Counted from the stretch's first letter, positions 9,243 through 18,702 are shown. The stretch is DNA of 64,000 bases from CBDCVN01 sp965223045 (GCA_965223045.1 CBDCVN010000013.1:3782001-3846000); one strand, 5' to 3'. Notes: generated from the sequence alone by a model not told the origin. Program-made: numbers and translations.

Positions 9243-10268
9243 ATGAAAAAGCCTCTCTCACTATTTCTGGTTGCTACTTTAGTAGCTACGTTGGCATTAG
9301 CTTTTGCTCAAAATCGTCGTTTTCTTACCATTGGTACAGGTGGAGTAACAGGAGTTTATTATCCTGTGGGTGGTTCAGTGGCTCGCATTGTAAACGGTGT
9401 AATGAACACTGGCTTGCGTCTCACTGTAGAATCTACTGGAGGTTCAGTTTTCAATATTAAAGCTATGGATGAAGGCCAGCTTGACTTTTCTGTAGCACAA
9501 TCAGATGTTGTTTTCCAAGCCTACAACGGTCAAAATGCTTTTGAAGAAGGTAGTGTTGACAAGCTTCGTACAGTAATGGGTCTGCACCCAGAGCCAATGC
9601 ACTTAGTTTGCAATGTAGATTCAGAGGTGGAAAGTTTTAGAGACATAGAAGGTAAGAAGGTTAATATTGGTAACCCCGGTTCAGGTATGCGTAATACTGT
9701 AACTGCTATGTTAGATGCTTTCGAAATGTCTTTGGAAGATTTTGAAGCCGAATCTGTAAAAGCTGCTGAAGCTCCTGATCTTTTACGTGATGGGCGTATT
9801 GATTGCTTCTTTTACACTGTAGGTATTGGTGGTGCAGCTGTTCAAGATGTTGCTACAACTACAGATGTTAATATTGTAGCCCTCGATGACCCTGAGCTAG
9901 AAGCTTTAGTAGATGAGTTCCCTTATTATGCTTTTGCTACTATTCCGGGTGGCACCTACAATGGTGTAGATGATGATGTTACTGTATTTGGAGTAAAAGC
10001 CCTCTTTACCACCACCACCGATCTTGAAACAGATGTTGTTTTTAAAGTAGTTACAGGAGTTTTAGAAAACCTTGAAAGCTTTCAAAACACCCATCCAGCC
10101 TTATCACGCCTGACTTGTAAGGACTTTTTAAGTGGCCTTGGTGCTCCTTTACATGAAGGTGCTAGACAAGCCTATGTACAAGCTTCTGATTGTGACTTAG
10201 AAGAGGATATGGAAGACATGGAAGACATGGAAGACATGGAAGAGCCAGAGGAGATGGAGGAGGAATAA
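9243..10268 (+). CDS. TAXI-family TRAP transporter solute-binding protein
   Basis: Extracytoplasmic receptor that captures a solute (often an organic acid or glutamate-like ligand in this family) for the TRAP permease encoded next. A signal peptide of about 22 residues ends in AFAQ. The mature start, FLTIGTGGVTGVYYPVGG, is the family hallmark, followed by VESTGGSVFN and DFSVAQSDVV. Its 341 residues are of family length apart from an acidic, repeated tail (EDMEDMEDMEDMEE) encoded by about four copies of a 9-bp unit, a slippage-prone tract. A terminator follows at 10303, so the permease gene probably has its own start or depends on read-through. The ligand cannot be told from sequence. A fragment of a related gene lies at 27418. 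Confidence 0.93.
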   Translation: MKKPLSLFLVATLVATLALAFAQNRRFLTIGTGGVTGVYYPVGGSVARIVNGVMNTGLRLTVESTGGSVFNIKAMDEGQLDFSVAQSDVVFQAYNGQNAFEEGSVDKLRTVMGLHPEPMHLVCNVDSEVESFRDIEGKKVNIGNPGSGMRNTVTAMLDAFEMSLEDFEAESVKAAEAPDLLRDGRIDCFFYTVGIGGAAVQDVATTTDVNIVALDDPELEALVDEFPYYAFATIPGGTYNGVDDDVTVFGVKALFTTTTDLETDVVFKVVTGVLENLESFQNTHPALSRLTCKDFLSGLGAPLHEGARQAYVQASDCDLEEDMEDMEDMEDMEEPEEMEEE

Positions 10269-10302
10269 ACGAATCCTACTCTAATTATTGAGCGATTTTA
10301 GG

Positions 10303-10332
10303 GCCTCCCTCAAGTTTAAGGGAGGCTTTTTT
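10303..10332 (+). terminator. Rho-independent terminator after the TAXI receptor gene
   Basis: GCCTCCCT (10303-10310), an 8-nt loop, AGGGAGGC (10319-10326), then six T. It lies between receptor and permease genes and would lower permease expression relative to receptor, a common ratio in such transporters. Confidence 0.85.
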
Positions 10333-10359
10333 AATAACTTTTTATGGAAAGGTATCTAA

Positions 10360-13300
10360 ATGCAAAATAGGCTCGTTCCCTCACTCCTTTTTTTACTGAC
10401 AATATTCGCTTTTGCCCTTTTGCCCTTTGTAGCAGTTAAGGTATTTCCTCTTGTAGCAGCAGATGATCGTTTAACAACTACTGAGGGCACTCCTATAATT
10501 GTTGCTTTTTCAGATATTTTAGATAATGACACTGTGGGTAGTGCAGAGTTTGATCTTAAAAGTTTAGTCATTTCTAAAAGCAGTAATGATTTGCAGGGGA
10601 CAAGTCATGGTAAGCTTAAGTTTAGTCGTAAAAACAGCGAAATAACCTATACCCCCGAATCAAACTTTGTTGGAGAAGATGAATTTGAGTATCAGATCTG
10701 CGACACTTATGAGTTTTGTAAAACAGCAAAAGTAAAAGTTAAGGTAACTGAAGAAAACCCTCTTAATGAAACAATTCCTGTACCTAAAATAGATCTAGTA
10801 GGTACTACCGAAAGTTGTGAAGAAGGTAAAGTTTCTACTACAGCTTCTAGTTGCGCTTCTTCTGAACCAGAGCTATTAGGCTATGTTTACGGACGCAATG
10901 TAATCTTTGGAGCAAATTTGCCTGATGGTAATAGCTACATCAACTGGTTACTAATTGCTGCTGCTATAAGTTTAGTGCTAGGTTTCTTTATGAGCATAGC
11001 TCGCAAATATATAAGTGTGTTTTTAGAGGGACTAGCAGCGAGTGGACTACTGGTAGGTTTTTACTTTGCTTTAAGTAAACAGTGGTTCCAAGAACCTAAT
11101 GGTTGGTTTGATGTTGCCCTAGGAGATGGTTTTTGGGTTGTAGTTATTCTAACTGGTCTCAGCACACTTTATGCTCTTTTTGCTGCAATTAGCCTTCCAT
11201 TTAGTAGTAACAGCAATCCTGTAGGGGTAACTAATGGCGTTTCTCAAGCAACGGATGATGATGGTACCACTGAAGCTATGCGTATGGTTGAAGAGGCCGA
11301 AACAGGTGGGCGCGAAACACAAGGCTACATGCGCTTAGTAGTTTTCTCGTTAGCTGTGGGTTGGTCACTCTTTCAACTTTCTATTGCTAGTTGGCTTATC
11401 TTACCAGCATCGGTATATAGGGTTGTGCATCTTGCGTTCGCTATTACCCTAGTCTTTATGGTTTTCCCTATCAGAAAAGGTTTACGCTCTAATATATTAC
11501 CTTGGTATGATTATCTTTTTGCTAGATTAGCTGCTACTTGTACTCTTTATCTAGTTGTTAATCATGTTTCTATTCAAGAAACCCAGCGCCTCGCTAGTGA
11601 GGTAGATATAATTGTTGGCAGTGTTTTCTTGATACTTTTACTAGAAGCAACAAGACGTAGTCTTGGCCCTGCTTTAACAATTATTGGTGTGGTGTGTCTT
11701 ATCTATGCTATGAGTGGTCCTCAAGGGGCACTTAGTACTATGTTTAGTTCTGAAAAGATTGTCTCCTTTTTAAGGCCAATAACTGATACTTTGGCCTACT
11801 GGTTTGCTCACCCACCCGATTTAATTGCTCACAAAGGACAGTCTTTGGCTCGAGTAATAAATCAAATGTTCATGACCTCTGAAGGGGTTTTTGGAGTAGC
11901 CCTAGGAGTTTCAGCCCAATTTGTGTTCTTATTCGTGCTTTTTGGAGCTATGCTTGATAAGGCAGGGGCTGGTAAATACTTTATAGATGTAGCTAACTCT
12001 TTCTTAGGTGGTCTACGTGGTGGCCCTGCTAAAGCTTCTGTTGTAGCCTCTGGCATGACGGGAATGGTTTCAGGATCTTCATTGGCTAATGTAGTAACTA
12101 CAGGTACTTTTACTATTCCTTTAATGAAACGTACTGGCTACCCCCCTCATAAAGCAGCAGCTACAGAGGTAGCAGTTTCTACTAATGGTCAGATTATGCC
12201 ACCAGTAATGGGTGCAGCAGCCTTTTTAATAGCAGAGTATGTGGGCATTAAATACTTTGATGTAGTAAGAGCAGCAGTGGTGCCAGCGCTAATTGCATAC
12301 ATTGCACTTTTTTATATAGTTCATCTAGAAGCTTTAAAGCTAGGTCTTAAGGGCATAGCTAGAAAAGATTTACCACCAAGGTTTAAAACTTTTATTAGTG
12401 GTATTCACTATATCGCCCCTCTAGCAGTGCTTATATATTTCTTGGTAGTTGTGCGCGTCTCACCAGGCTTTGCAGTTATGTATGCCATTGTCATGCTTAT
12501 TATAGTGATGTTTTTACAAGAACCTATCAAAGCCATTGAGCGAGATAAAGATATTGAGTCTGGTATTAGTGAGGGCTTAAACAACATTATTGAAGGCTTA
12601 GAATCAGGGGCTCGTAACATGATAGGTATTGCTGTAGCTGTAGCTACTGCTGGTATTGTAGTAGGCACAGTTAATTTTACGGGTCTAGGTTTACGTTTGA
12701 CAGAAATAATTGAAAAACTAAGTGCTAGCATAACCAAGGCCATTATGTTTCTAGCAGCACCAATTATAAGCACTGTGAACAATCTAGGGGAAACAATGCA
12801 ACCAACTATAGACTCACTTAGTGCTAGAGGGCTCGAGTTCTTAGCCAGTCCCATCTCAAATTTCTTTAGCACAGATCCTACAGCTTTCAGTAACTTGACA
12901 CAATTTAGCATTGTACTACTGTTAACTGCCATTGCTAGCTTAATACTGGGGCTAGGCTTACCCACGACAGCTAATTACATTGTTATGGCTACACTAACAG
13001 CACCAATTATTGTTGGTATTGGCAATGGTTTTGGTTATGAGATACCTTTAATTGCTGCACACATGTTTGTGTTTTTCTTTGGTATTTTAGCAGACGATAC
13101 ACCCCCGGTAGGTCTAGCAGCTTATGCAGCAGCAGCTATAGCTCGTACTGATCCTATTAAAACAGGTATTCAAGGGTTCTTGTATGACATACGAACAGCC
13201 ATTTTGCCCTTTATGTTCATCTTTAATACCAAACTTTTGCTTATAGGTGTAAATTCTTGGGCAGAAGGTATACATGTGTTTATAAGTGCACTTATTGGGA

Positions 13301-13518
13301 TGTTTGCCTTCTCGGCAGCAACACAAGGCTTTGCTCTAAGGCGTTTGAGTTGGCTTCAGCGTATACTACTACTCATAACTGCTTTTATGCTTATTCAACC
13401 AAGTTGGACTAGCGACATTATAGGCCTTGCTGTTATGATAGCAATTTATGCTTGGCAGTGGTTACGCTTACAGGGTGATGGTAGTCCTAATACACCAACT
13501 GCTACTGCTAGTGCTTAA
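10360..13518 (+). CDS. Fused TRAP transporter permease (DctQM type) with N-terminal beta domain
   Basis: The C-terminal part (about residues 190-1040) is a fused 4TM-12TM TRAP permease of the TAXI type; a DctM hallmark is the stretch SSLANVVTTGTFTIPLMKRT near residue 570 followed by NGQIMPPVMGAAAF. It moves solute using an ion gradient with the receptor at 9243. The N-terminal 190 residues are unusual: a signal or helix (1-28), then one domain (about 30-140) with DILDND, ITYTPESNFVGEDEFEYQICD and a closing KVKVKVTEE strand, which is the pattern of cadherin-like/VCBS-like bacterial Ig modules, then another helix. Such modules normally occur in adhesins, so this is an uncommon fusion. The predicted location is outside the membrane. 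The paired Cys residues (QICD, FCKT) could form a disulfide. Confidence 0.9.
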   Translation: MQNRLVPSLLFLLTIFAFALLPFVAVKVFPLVAADDRLTTTEGTPIIVAFSDILDNDTVGSAEFDLKSLVISKSSNDLQGTSHGKLKFSRKNSEITYTPESNFVGEDEFEYQICDTYEFCKTAKVKVKVTEENPLNETIPVPKIDLVGTTESCEEGKVSTTASSCASSEPELLGYVYGRNVIFGANLPDGNSYINWLLIAAAISLVLGFFMSIARKYISVFLEGLAASGLLVGFYFALSKQWFQEPNGWFDVALGDGFWVVVILTGLSTLYALFAAISLPFSSNSNPVGVTNGVSQATDDDGTTEAMRMVEEAETGGRETQGYMRLVVFSLAVGWSLFQLSIASWLILPASVYRVVHLAFAITLVFMVFPIRKGLRSNILPWYDYLFARLAATCTLYLVVNHVSIQETQRLASEVDIIVGSVFLILLLEATRRSLGPALTIIGVVCLIYAMSGPQGALSTMFSSEKIVSFLRPITDTLAYWFAHPPDLIAHKGQSLARVINQMFMTSEGVFGVALGVSAQFVFLFVLFGAMLDKAGAGKYFIDVANSFLGGLRGGPAKASVVASGMTGMVSGSSLANVVTTGTFTIPLMKRTGYPPHKAAATEVAVSTNGQIMPPVMGAAAFLIAEYVGIKYFDVVRAAVVPALIAYIALFYIVHLEALKLGLKGIARKDLPPRFKTFISGIHYIAPLAVLIYFLVVVRVSPGFAVMYAIVMLIIVMFLQEPIKAIERDKDIESGISEGLNNIIEGLESGARNMIGIAVAVATAGIVVGTVNFTGLGLRLTEIIEKLSASITKAIMFLAAPIISTVNNLGETMQPTIDSLSARGLEFLASPISNFFSTDPTAFSNLTQFSIVLLLTAIASLILGLGLPTTANYIVMATLTAPIIVGIGNGFGYEIPLIAAHMFVFFFGILADDTPPVGLAAYAAAAIARTDPIKTGIQGFLYDIRTAILPFMFIFNTKLLLIGVNSWAEGIHVFISALIGMFAFSAATQGFALRRLSWLQRILLLITAFMLIQPSWTSDIIGLAVMIAIYAWQWLRLQGDGSPNTPTATASA

Positions 13519-13530
13519 AGAAGCAAATTA

Positions 13531-13728
13531 ATGAAAAAGATACTCTTAGCAGTAGATGAAAAACCCACCAGCAAAAGGGCCATACAACAAGCAGTTAAAT
13601 TAGCACAGGCAATGGGGGCTAGCCTGTACCTTATGCATATCATAGAACTGCTATCCACTTATGCTAAGCAAGCAAAGGGTTACTATGTTTTTGAAGCCCC
13701 TGCCTTTGGCAGGGGAGAAGCTCTGTAA
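13531..13728 (+). pseudogene. Universal stress protein, C-terminally truncated
   Basis: The first 50 residues (MKKILLAVDEKPTSKRAIQQ, then AMGASLYLMHIIE) are the start of a UspA fold, normally about 140-150 residues with an ATP-binding G-x2-G-x9-G(S/T) motif near the end. Here the frame stops at 65 residues and no continuation is found in the 140 bp downstream. The last coding bases form a perfect hairpin, CCCCTGCC-TTT-GGCAGGGG (13697-13715), so a small palindromic insertion may have replaced the 3' part. It follows the TRAP permease by 12 bp; Usp genes often accompany TRAP operons. Confidence 0.75.
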
Positions 13729-13871
13729 TTCCAATATGCATTGATTTTTCACCCCTTCTAGGGATTAACAAAGCAAGTCACTACCTCTGGCGGTGGTGTT
13801 TTGACTTAAGGAAAGTGGTACAAGCATAGCATAAGCAATTAAAACTTTCTCTAGCACGTATGCTATTCCTT

Positions 13872-16259
13872 TTAGACAAGCAACTTTTCAATCTCTAAGA
13901 TTTTACGTGAGGTTCGCAACACTGAGTCAGGATTTAGGCTTATAGAATCAATACCTTGCTCAACCAAGAAAGCAGCAAACTCTGGATAATCTGAGGGTGC
14001 TTGCCCACAAATGCCTACTTTACAGCCGTATCTGTGGGCCTCATTAATTAGCATGGCGCAAGCACGCTTAACTGACTCATCACGCTCATCAAAAAGGGGG
14101 GCAACTCTCTCAGAGTCACGGTCAACCCCTAAAGTTAATTGGGTAAGATCATTTGAGCCGATTGAAAAACCATCAAAGATCTGGGCAAACTCAGAGGCCT
14201 GTAAAATATTTGAAGGTAGTTCTGCCATAACATAAACCTCTAGGTCATCTTGACCTTGCACCAGACCACTTTCACCCATAACTTCAAGGACCTTTTTACC
14301 TTCTTCTACAGTACGACAAAATGGCACCATAACCTTGAGATTATTGAATCCAAATACTTCACGAGCTTTCTTAACAGCAGCAACTTCTAAAACAAAGCCC
14401 TCTTTATAATCGGGATGATAGTAACGGCTAGCACCGCGCCAACCAAGCATAGGATTCTCTTCTTTAGGTTCAAAGAACTCACCTCCTAAAAGATGCGCGT
14501 ACTCATTCGTTTTAAAATCACTAAAGCGAAGAATCACCTCTCTAGGCCAAAAAGCTGCGGCAATCATACCAATACCTTGTGAGAGCTTGTCAGTAAAGTA
14601 ATCAGTTTTTTCTTTGTAACCTTTAGTTAATTCATCAATCTGGCGTTTGATGTTAATAGAGAGTGTTTCATAATGGATTAGCGCCAAGGGATGTACACCT
14701 AAGCTAGCAAAGATAAACTCCATACGAGCTAAACCAACACCGTGCGAAGGTAACATCGCTATATGTAAAGCTTGTTCTGGGTTACCAACATTTAGCATAA
14801 TTTGGGTACGGGTTTGCTCGAGCTTAAGTAAATCAACCTCTTCAACCTCATATGGCAAAGCACCCTGATAGACCTTACCAATCTCACCTTCTACAGTTGA
14901 GAGAGTTACTATAGTATCAGTTTTAAGAACTTCCATAGCTTTTTTAGCACCAACTATAGCAGGAATACCAAGTTCACGAGCGACAATAGCAGCGTGGGAA
15001 GTACGTCCACCTTTTTCTGTGATTATAGCAGCCGTTTTTTTCATAATTGGCTCCCAATCAGGGTCAGTTATTTCAGTGACTAACACTTCTCCTTCTTGCA
15101 GCTCATCCATATCTTTAGGGTCTTTAACGACACGGACTTTGCCTACGGCTACAGCTTCTCCAACTGCTAATCCTTTAACTAAAACATCACTTTTTTCTTT
15201 AAGATGATAAATCTTGACTTTAAAACCTCTGTTCTGGCTATGAACGGTTTCAGGACGTGCTTGAACAATGTAAAGCTCATTGGTAAAACCATCTTTAGCC
15301 CACTCTATATCCATCGGGGTTTCTTTGCCATGCTTGCGAGAGTAGTGATCTTCAATGGTGGTTGCCCACTTAGCTAGCTTAAGAACTTCGTTATCTGAGA
15401 GAGAGAATTCTTTTTGCATATCTTGTGGGGTTTTGACATTCTCTAATCTATGCCCCGTTTCGTCATAGGTTAACGTAAGCTCCTTATCACCAAGTTTTTT
15501 CCAAACTAGCGGTTTGAAGCCCATCTTTAATTTAGGCTTATGTACATAAAAAGAGTCTGGTATAACACGTCCCTGTACAATATTTTCCCCAAGGCCCCAA
15601 ATTGAGTTGATGAAGATGACATTGGGGAAACCTGTTTCTGTATCTAGAGTGAACATTACGCCACTGCTCGAGCGATCGCTACGCACCATTTGCTGTACAC
15701 CAACTGACAAAGCCACCTTAAAATGATCAAAACCCATATCCTCGCGGTAACTAATAGCTCTAGTAGTAAACAGGCTAGCAAAAGCACGTTTTATGGTATC
15801 TAGCAACTCTGCTTCACCATGAACCATAAGATAAGATTCTTGCTGCCCTGCAAATGACGCATTAGGTAAATCCTCAGCTGTTGCCGAAGAGCGCACAGCA
15901 ACGTAAGCTTCTGGCATGCCAGCTTTATCTGAGAGTTTGTGGTAGGCCTCTAGAATATCAGCCCTTAAGTCTCCAGGATAATTACCACCATGAATAAAAT
16001 TACGAACCTTGCGTGCATGCTCGGCCATGTTTGCCACATCATCACGCTTAATATCTTCAAAAATATTTTCTATAATGCTTTCTAAGTTATTAAACTTAAG
16101 GAAATAGCGGTAAGCATCAGCAGTCACAGAAAAACCATCGGGCACCTTTATGCCTAAGCTATCAAGCTCCCTTAACATTTCACCAAGAGAGGCATTCTTA
16201 CCACCTACTTGAGCGACTTTATCAATACCTGTATCTTTAAACCAAAGGACATGATGCAT
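13872..16259 (-). CDS. ppsA: Phosphoenolpyruvate synthase
   Basis: Converts pyruvate, ATP and water to phosphoenolpyruvate, AMP and phosphate, the entry to gluconeogenesis from three-carbon acids. The ATG at 16259 is preferred (HHVLWFKDTGIDKVAQVGGK, then ASLGEM, as in known PpsA); a GTG six codons upstream has no better site. The N-terminal ATP-grasp domain covers about 1-340. The mobile phosphohistidine domain contains GGRTSHAAIVARELGIPAIV (catalytic His near 415). The C-terminal TIM barrel carries the IGSNDLTQLTLGVDRDSE segment and a late CGQAPSD cysteine. Length, 795 residues, is normal. The three-half-site box B lies 47 bp upstream of the ATG. In a genome with two glycogen debranching enzymes nearby it suggests managed carbon storage. 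Confidence 0.95.
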   Translation of the reverse strand: MHHVLWFKDTGIDKVAQVGGKNASLGEMLRELDSLGIKVPDGFSVTADAYRYFLKFNNLESIIENIFEDIKRDDVANMAEHARKVRNFIHGGNYPGDLRADILEAYHKLSDKAGMPEAYVAVRSSATAEDLPNASFAGQQESYLMVHGEAELLDTIKRAFASLFTTRAISYREDMGFDHFKVALSVGVQQMVRSDRSSSGVMFTLDTETGFPNVIFINSIWGLGENIVQGRVIPDSFYVHKPKLKMGFKPLVWKKLGDKELTLTYDETGHRLENVKTPQDMQKEFSLSDNEVLKLAKWATTIEDHYSRKHGKETPMDIEWAKDGFTNELYIVQARPETVHSQNRGFKVKIYHLKEKSDVLVKGLAVGEAVAVGKVRVVKDPKDMDELQEGEVLVTEITDPDWEPIMKKTAAIITEKGGRTSHAAIVARELGIPAIVGAKKAMEVLKTDTIVTLSTVEGEIGKVYQGALPYEVEEVDLLKLEQTRTQIMLNVGNPEQALHIAMLPSHGVGLARMEFIFASLGVHPLALIHYETLSINIKRQIDELTKGYKEKTDYFTDKLSQGIGMIAAAFWPREVILRFSDFKTNEYAHLLGGEFFEPKEENPMLGWRGASRYYHPDYKEGFVLEVAAVKKAREVFGFNNLKVMVPFCRTVEEGKKVLEVMGESGLVQGQDDLEVYVMAELPSNILQASEFAQIFDGFSIGSNDLTQLTLGVDRDSERVAPLFDERDESVKRACAMLINEAHRYGCKVGICGQAPSDYPEFAAFLVEQGIDSISLNPDSVLRTSRKILEIEKLLV

Positions 16260-16305
16260 TTGTCTAGAGTTTAACACTTGGAGACTAGGGGATCATCGGT
16301 GAAAT

Positions 16306-16337
16306 TCCTACGTAATTTGTAGGAATTTTTCTGACAT
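16306..16337. promoter_or_regulatory. Three-half-site box, copy B, upstream of ppsA
   Basis: TCCTACG-N5-TGTAGGA-N5-TCTGACA, the first pair extended to the inverted repeat AATTCCTAC/GTAGGAATT. It lies 47 bp before the ppsA ATG on the minus strand, a position suited to promoter control. A second element to the right (TAGTCCTGAATA, near 16351) is echoed beside copy C. Confidence 0.6.
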
Positions 16338-16503
16338 ATGGTTGGATAAGAGAAGAGGGGTAGTCCTGAATAAGTAGCGAATTGGTCGCTTAGTGAGAAA
16401 AACTCTTTCTTTTTCAAAGAAATTGGCTAATCACATTGGAGCTATTTGGTATTTTGTTCATCATTATAATTCATCCTTACATGTATAGGACTACCGATTA
16501 CTT

Positions 16504-16566
16504 TACTGACCATAACATCACACCCCAATTACCATTTTAGTTATCAAGCGATTATTTCTTTACATC
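16504..16566. repeat. 63-bp dispersed repeat, copy 1, overlapping a kinase gene's 3' end
   Basis: From TACTGACCATAAC to GATTATTTCTTTACATCC this matches 35958-36020 at about 55 of 63 positions. Here it covers the last codons and stop of the sensor kinase; the other copy is non-coding. It may be a shared 3' untranslated element or a short duplicated fragment. The rest of 16260-16503 shows only box B and no gene. Confidence 0.6.
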
Positions 16567-17811
16567 CAACCATAGTGTAGCACATGCACCTGCTTTGCTA
16601 GAAAGCTCGAGCTTACCAGCATGAGCTTTAGTAACTGCTTGTACAACCCTTAGGCCTAAGCCCTCAGGGATTGGATCGGGAAATCCCAGACCTGTATCAC
16701 TCACTTGAAGAAAAGCCTGATCATCCACTTTTCCACTCCGAATAGTCACAGTACCATGAGCTGTGCATCTCAAGGCATTAGCAAGAAGGTTATTAAGCGC
16801 TTGCTCGATGAGTCGTGCATCGCCCCAAGTAGCTGCAGAGTTGTTGTCAAGGTGGAGCTCTAGACCCTTGGCTAGTGCTAGAGGTTGGAAACGGTCATAA
16901 GCAACTGCGGCTATTTCACTTAGGTCAATAGCTGCTGCACGTAACTCACCTGCTTCAGCTCGAGAAAGCGCCAAGAGGTTTTGTGCAAGAGTCTCAAGCC
17001 GCAAAGATTCACGGTAAAGCCGATCAAGCATATTGGAGTCAACAGGAATCTTTTTAGAACGTGCAGCCTCGAGACCAGCTCTTAAAGCAGAAAGGGGAGT
17101 ACGAAGTTCATGAGCAGCATAGGCTAAGAACTGTTGCTCACGTTTACGCTCGACTCTAAGACGGGTAAGTAATTCTGCAAAGCTTCGTGCAAGCTGTGCA
17201 GGTTCACCTGAACCAGATATTTCAGGCACATCAGCAGCGTTTTCAAACTGACTTGCTGCATCGGTTAATTTACGTAATGGCCTTAAAGCAACTCCTATAG
17301 TTGGCCAAGCTAAAGTACCTACTAGCAAAGTTAAAAAAACTGTCAAAGGAATTGCAATCCTATTGTAAGGTTGCAGAACCTCCCAAGTACTTAGTAGAGG
17401 ACGACCCACTTGTATAACTAGCCCCTCTTCAAGTTCAGGTAGGGTAAATACACGCCAGCTCGAGACACTACGCCCCTCACTTTTTTCTCCTAACAAGCCT
17501 TCAGGATCAAGGGGGCGCGGGGCACTAACGATACCTCCTTCCCACAAAAGTTGCCCTTCTAGATAAACTTGAGCCGAATTGACGCCACGTTCGTCTGTAA
17601 GATAATTTTCTATGGTTGAGGGAATTCGCACCTGATGATTTGCTCGAGACATTGCAGTTTCAAGAATTACCTCGGCAAGGAGTCGACTTTCAGCATCAAG
17701 TTCATTTAGTCTTAAACTAAGGAGCAGCCAATAGGTAAGGCCTAAGCCTAGAGCCAAACCCAAAAAGGTTAGGAGTGAGGCAATCAACGCAAGCTTGAAA
17801 CGTAGGTTCAT
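16552..17811 (-). CDS. Membrane sensor histidine kinase (HisKA/HATPase type)
   Basis: The 419-residue protein has a first membrane helix (about 7-30), an extracytoplasmic region (about 31-150), a second helix (about 155-178), a HAMP-like linker, then HisKA with the phospho-acceptor in AAHELRTPLSALRAG (His near 243), the N box NNLLANAL, the G1 box DTGLGF and the G2 box GLGLRVV. It autophosphorylates and passes phosphate to the regulator encoded 11 bp upstream. The signal is unknown; the periplasmic region has no recognised ligand fold. A fatty acid desaturase gene is divergent from the pair, so membrane state is a reasonable guess for the signal, but only by neighbourhood. Confidence 0.93.
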   Translation of the reverse strand: MNLRFKLALIASLLTFLGLALGLGLTYWLLLSLRLNELDAESRLLAEVILETAMSRANHQVRIPSTIENYLTDERGVNSAQVYLEGQLLWEGGIVSAPRPLDPEGLLGEKSEGRSVSSWRVFTLPELEEGLVIQVGRPLLSTWEVLQPYNRIAIPLTVFLTLLVGTLAWPTIGVALRPLRKLTDAASQFENAADVPEISGSGEPAQLARSFAELLTRLRVERKREQQFLAYAAHELRTPLSALRAGLEAARSKKIPVDSNMLDRLYRESLRLETLAQNLLALSRAEAGELRAAAIDLSEIAAVAYDRFQPLALAKGLELHLDNNSAATWGDARLIEQALNNLLANALRCTAHGTVTIRSGKVDDQAFLQVSDTGLGFPDPIPEGLGLRVVQAVTKAHAGKLELSSKAGACATLWLDVKK

Positions 17812-17822
17812 TATATCCTTTC

Positions 17823-18479
17823 TTAACCCGGAAAACGGTAGCCCATTCCCCGCACCGTTTCAATCAGCCCCTCGCCTAGTTTGGCCCGCAAGTTTTTTAT
17901 GTATACATCGACAAGATTTGAGTTTGTCTTGTATTCAAGTCCCCAAATGCGCTCTAGCATGTCCTCACGACTAAAGACTCTGCCGGGGTTGAGCATTAGT
18001 AGCTCGAGCACTTCATACTCCTTAGCAGTAAGCCGGATGAGGTCTTCTTGACGGTGAACTTGTCGCTCTTCAGGTAGTAAAGTCACTTCCCCTGAGATGA
18101 TTTGACGGGGGCGTATCTCACCACGGCGATATAGTGCCTTGAGCCGAGCAACAAGTTCAGCAAGTTCAAAAGGTTTGGCAAGATAATCATCGCCAAACTC
18201 TAAACCCCGTACCCGATCAGGTAAGGTTTCACGGGCCGTTAAAAAGAGGATGGGTTGAAGAAAACCGGCATCACGTATTTGTTCTGCCAAACGAAAACCT
18301 GCTTCCTTACCTTCTGGCAACATGATATCTAGGATTATAAGGTCAAAGGGGTGTTTCCAAAGAGTTTCCCAAGCTTCATCAGCAGAGTAAGCACAAATAG
18401 GTTCAAACCCGTGTGCTGCGAGGCTGTCATGCAAAGTATCTGCAAGGGATTTTTCATCTTCAACAATTAATAACTGCAT
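17823..18479 (-). CDS. OmpR/PhoB-family response regulator
   Basis: Receiver domain (1-115) with the acidic pair in VEDE, phospho-acceptor Asp in LIILDIMLP, Thr in LFLTARE and Lys in YLAKPFE. A winged-helix effector domain follows (about 125-215), ending with the typical TVRGMGYRF segment. It is 218 residues and complete. It is the first gene of the pair with the kinase. Direct repeats in the intergenic region toward the divergent desaturase (18503-18516 and 18689-18702) are candidate binding sites. Confidence 0.94.
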   Translation of the reverse strand: MQLLIVEDEKSLADTLHDSLAAHGFEPICAYSADEAWETLWKHPFDLIILDIMLPEGKEAGFRLAEQIRDAGFLQPILFLTARETLPDRVRGLEFGDDYLAKPFELAELVARLKALYRRGEIRPRQIISGEVTLLPEERQVHRQEDLIRLTAKEYEVLELLMLNPGRVFSREDMLERIWGLEYKTNSNLVDVYIKNLRAKLGEGLIETVRGMGYRFPG

Positions 18480-18502
18480 GGTTTCTTTATTCTAGTCTGT
18501 TA

Positions 18503-18702
18503 TCACGGTAGGATCACTTTGTGAACCCAAAATGAATTTTACAATTAACCTAGCAGCACACAAAACTTTGCATATTTCATATTCGATTCATGGCATGATT
18601 CTATTTTTAGTCATAGAGGCAAGGCAGCACAAAAAGTGAGCCTATGAGCATAAGAATTTAGCATATTTGTCTAATTAAAAACATCGGTTCACATTAGGAT
18701 CA
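18503..18702. promoter_or_regulatory. Divergent regulatory region with TCAC-N2-TAGGATCA direct repeats
   Basis: The 381-bp gap 18480-18860 separates the regulator (minus) from the desaturase (plus). TCACGGTAGGATCA at 18503-18516 and TCACATTAGGATCA at 18689-18702 match at 12 of 14 positions, one near each gene. A second pair, GCATATTTCA/GCATATTTGT, lies between them. The TGTGAA/TTCACA half-sites next to the repeats may add a dyad. Binding by the adjacent regulator is inferred. Confidence 0.4.

Noticed and set aside
15660..15680. HIP1 (GCGATCGC)-type signature of cyanobacteria
   Set aside because: Only isolated occurrences such as GAGCGATCGCT are seen; the enriched palindrome here is CTCGAG.
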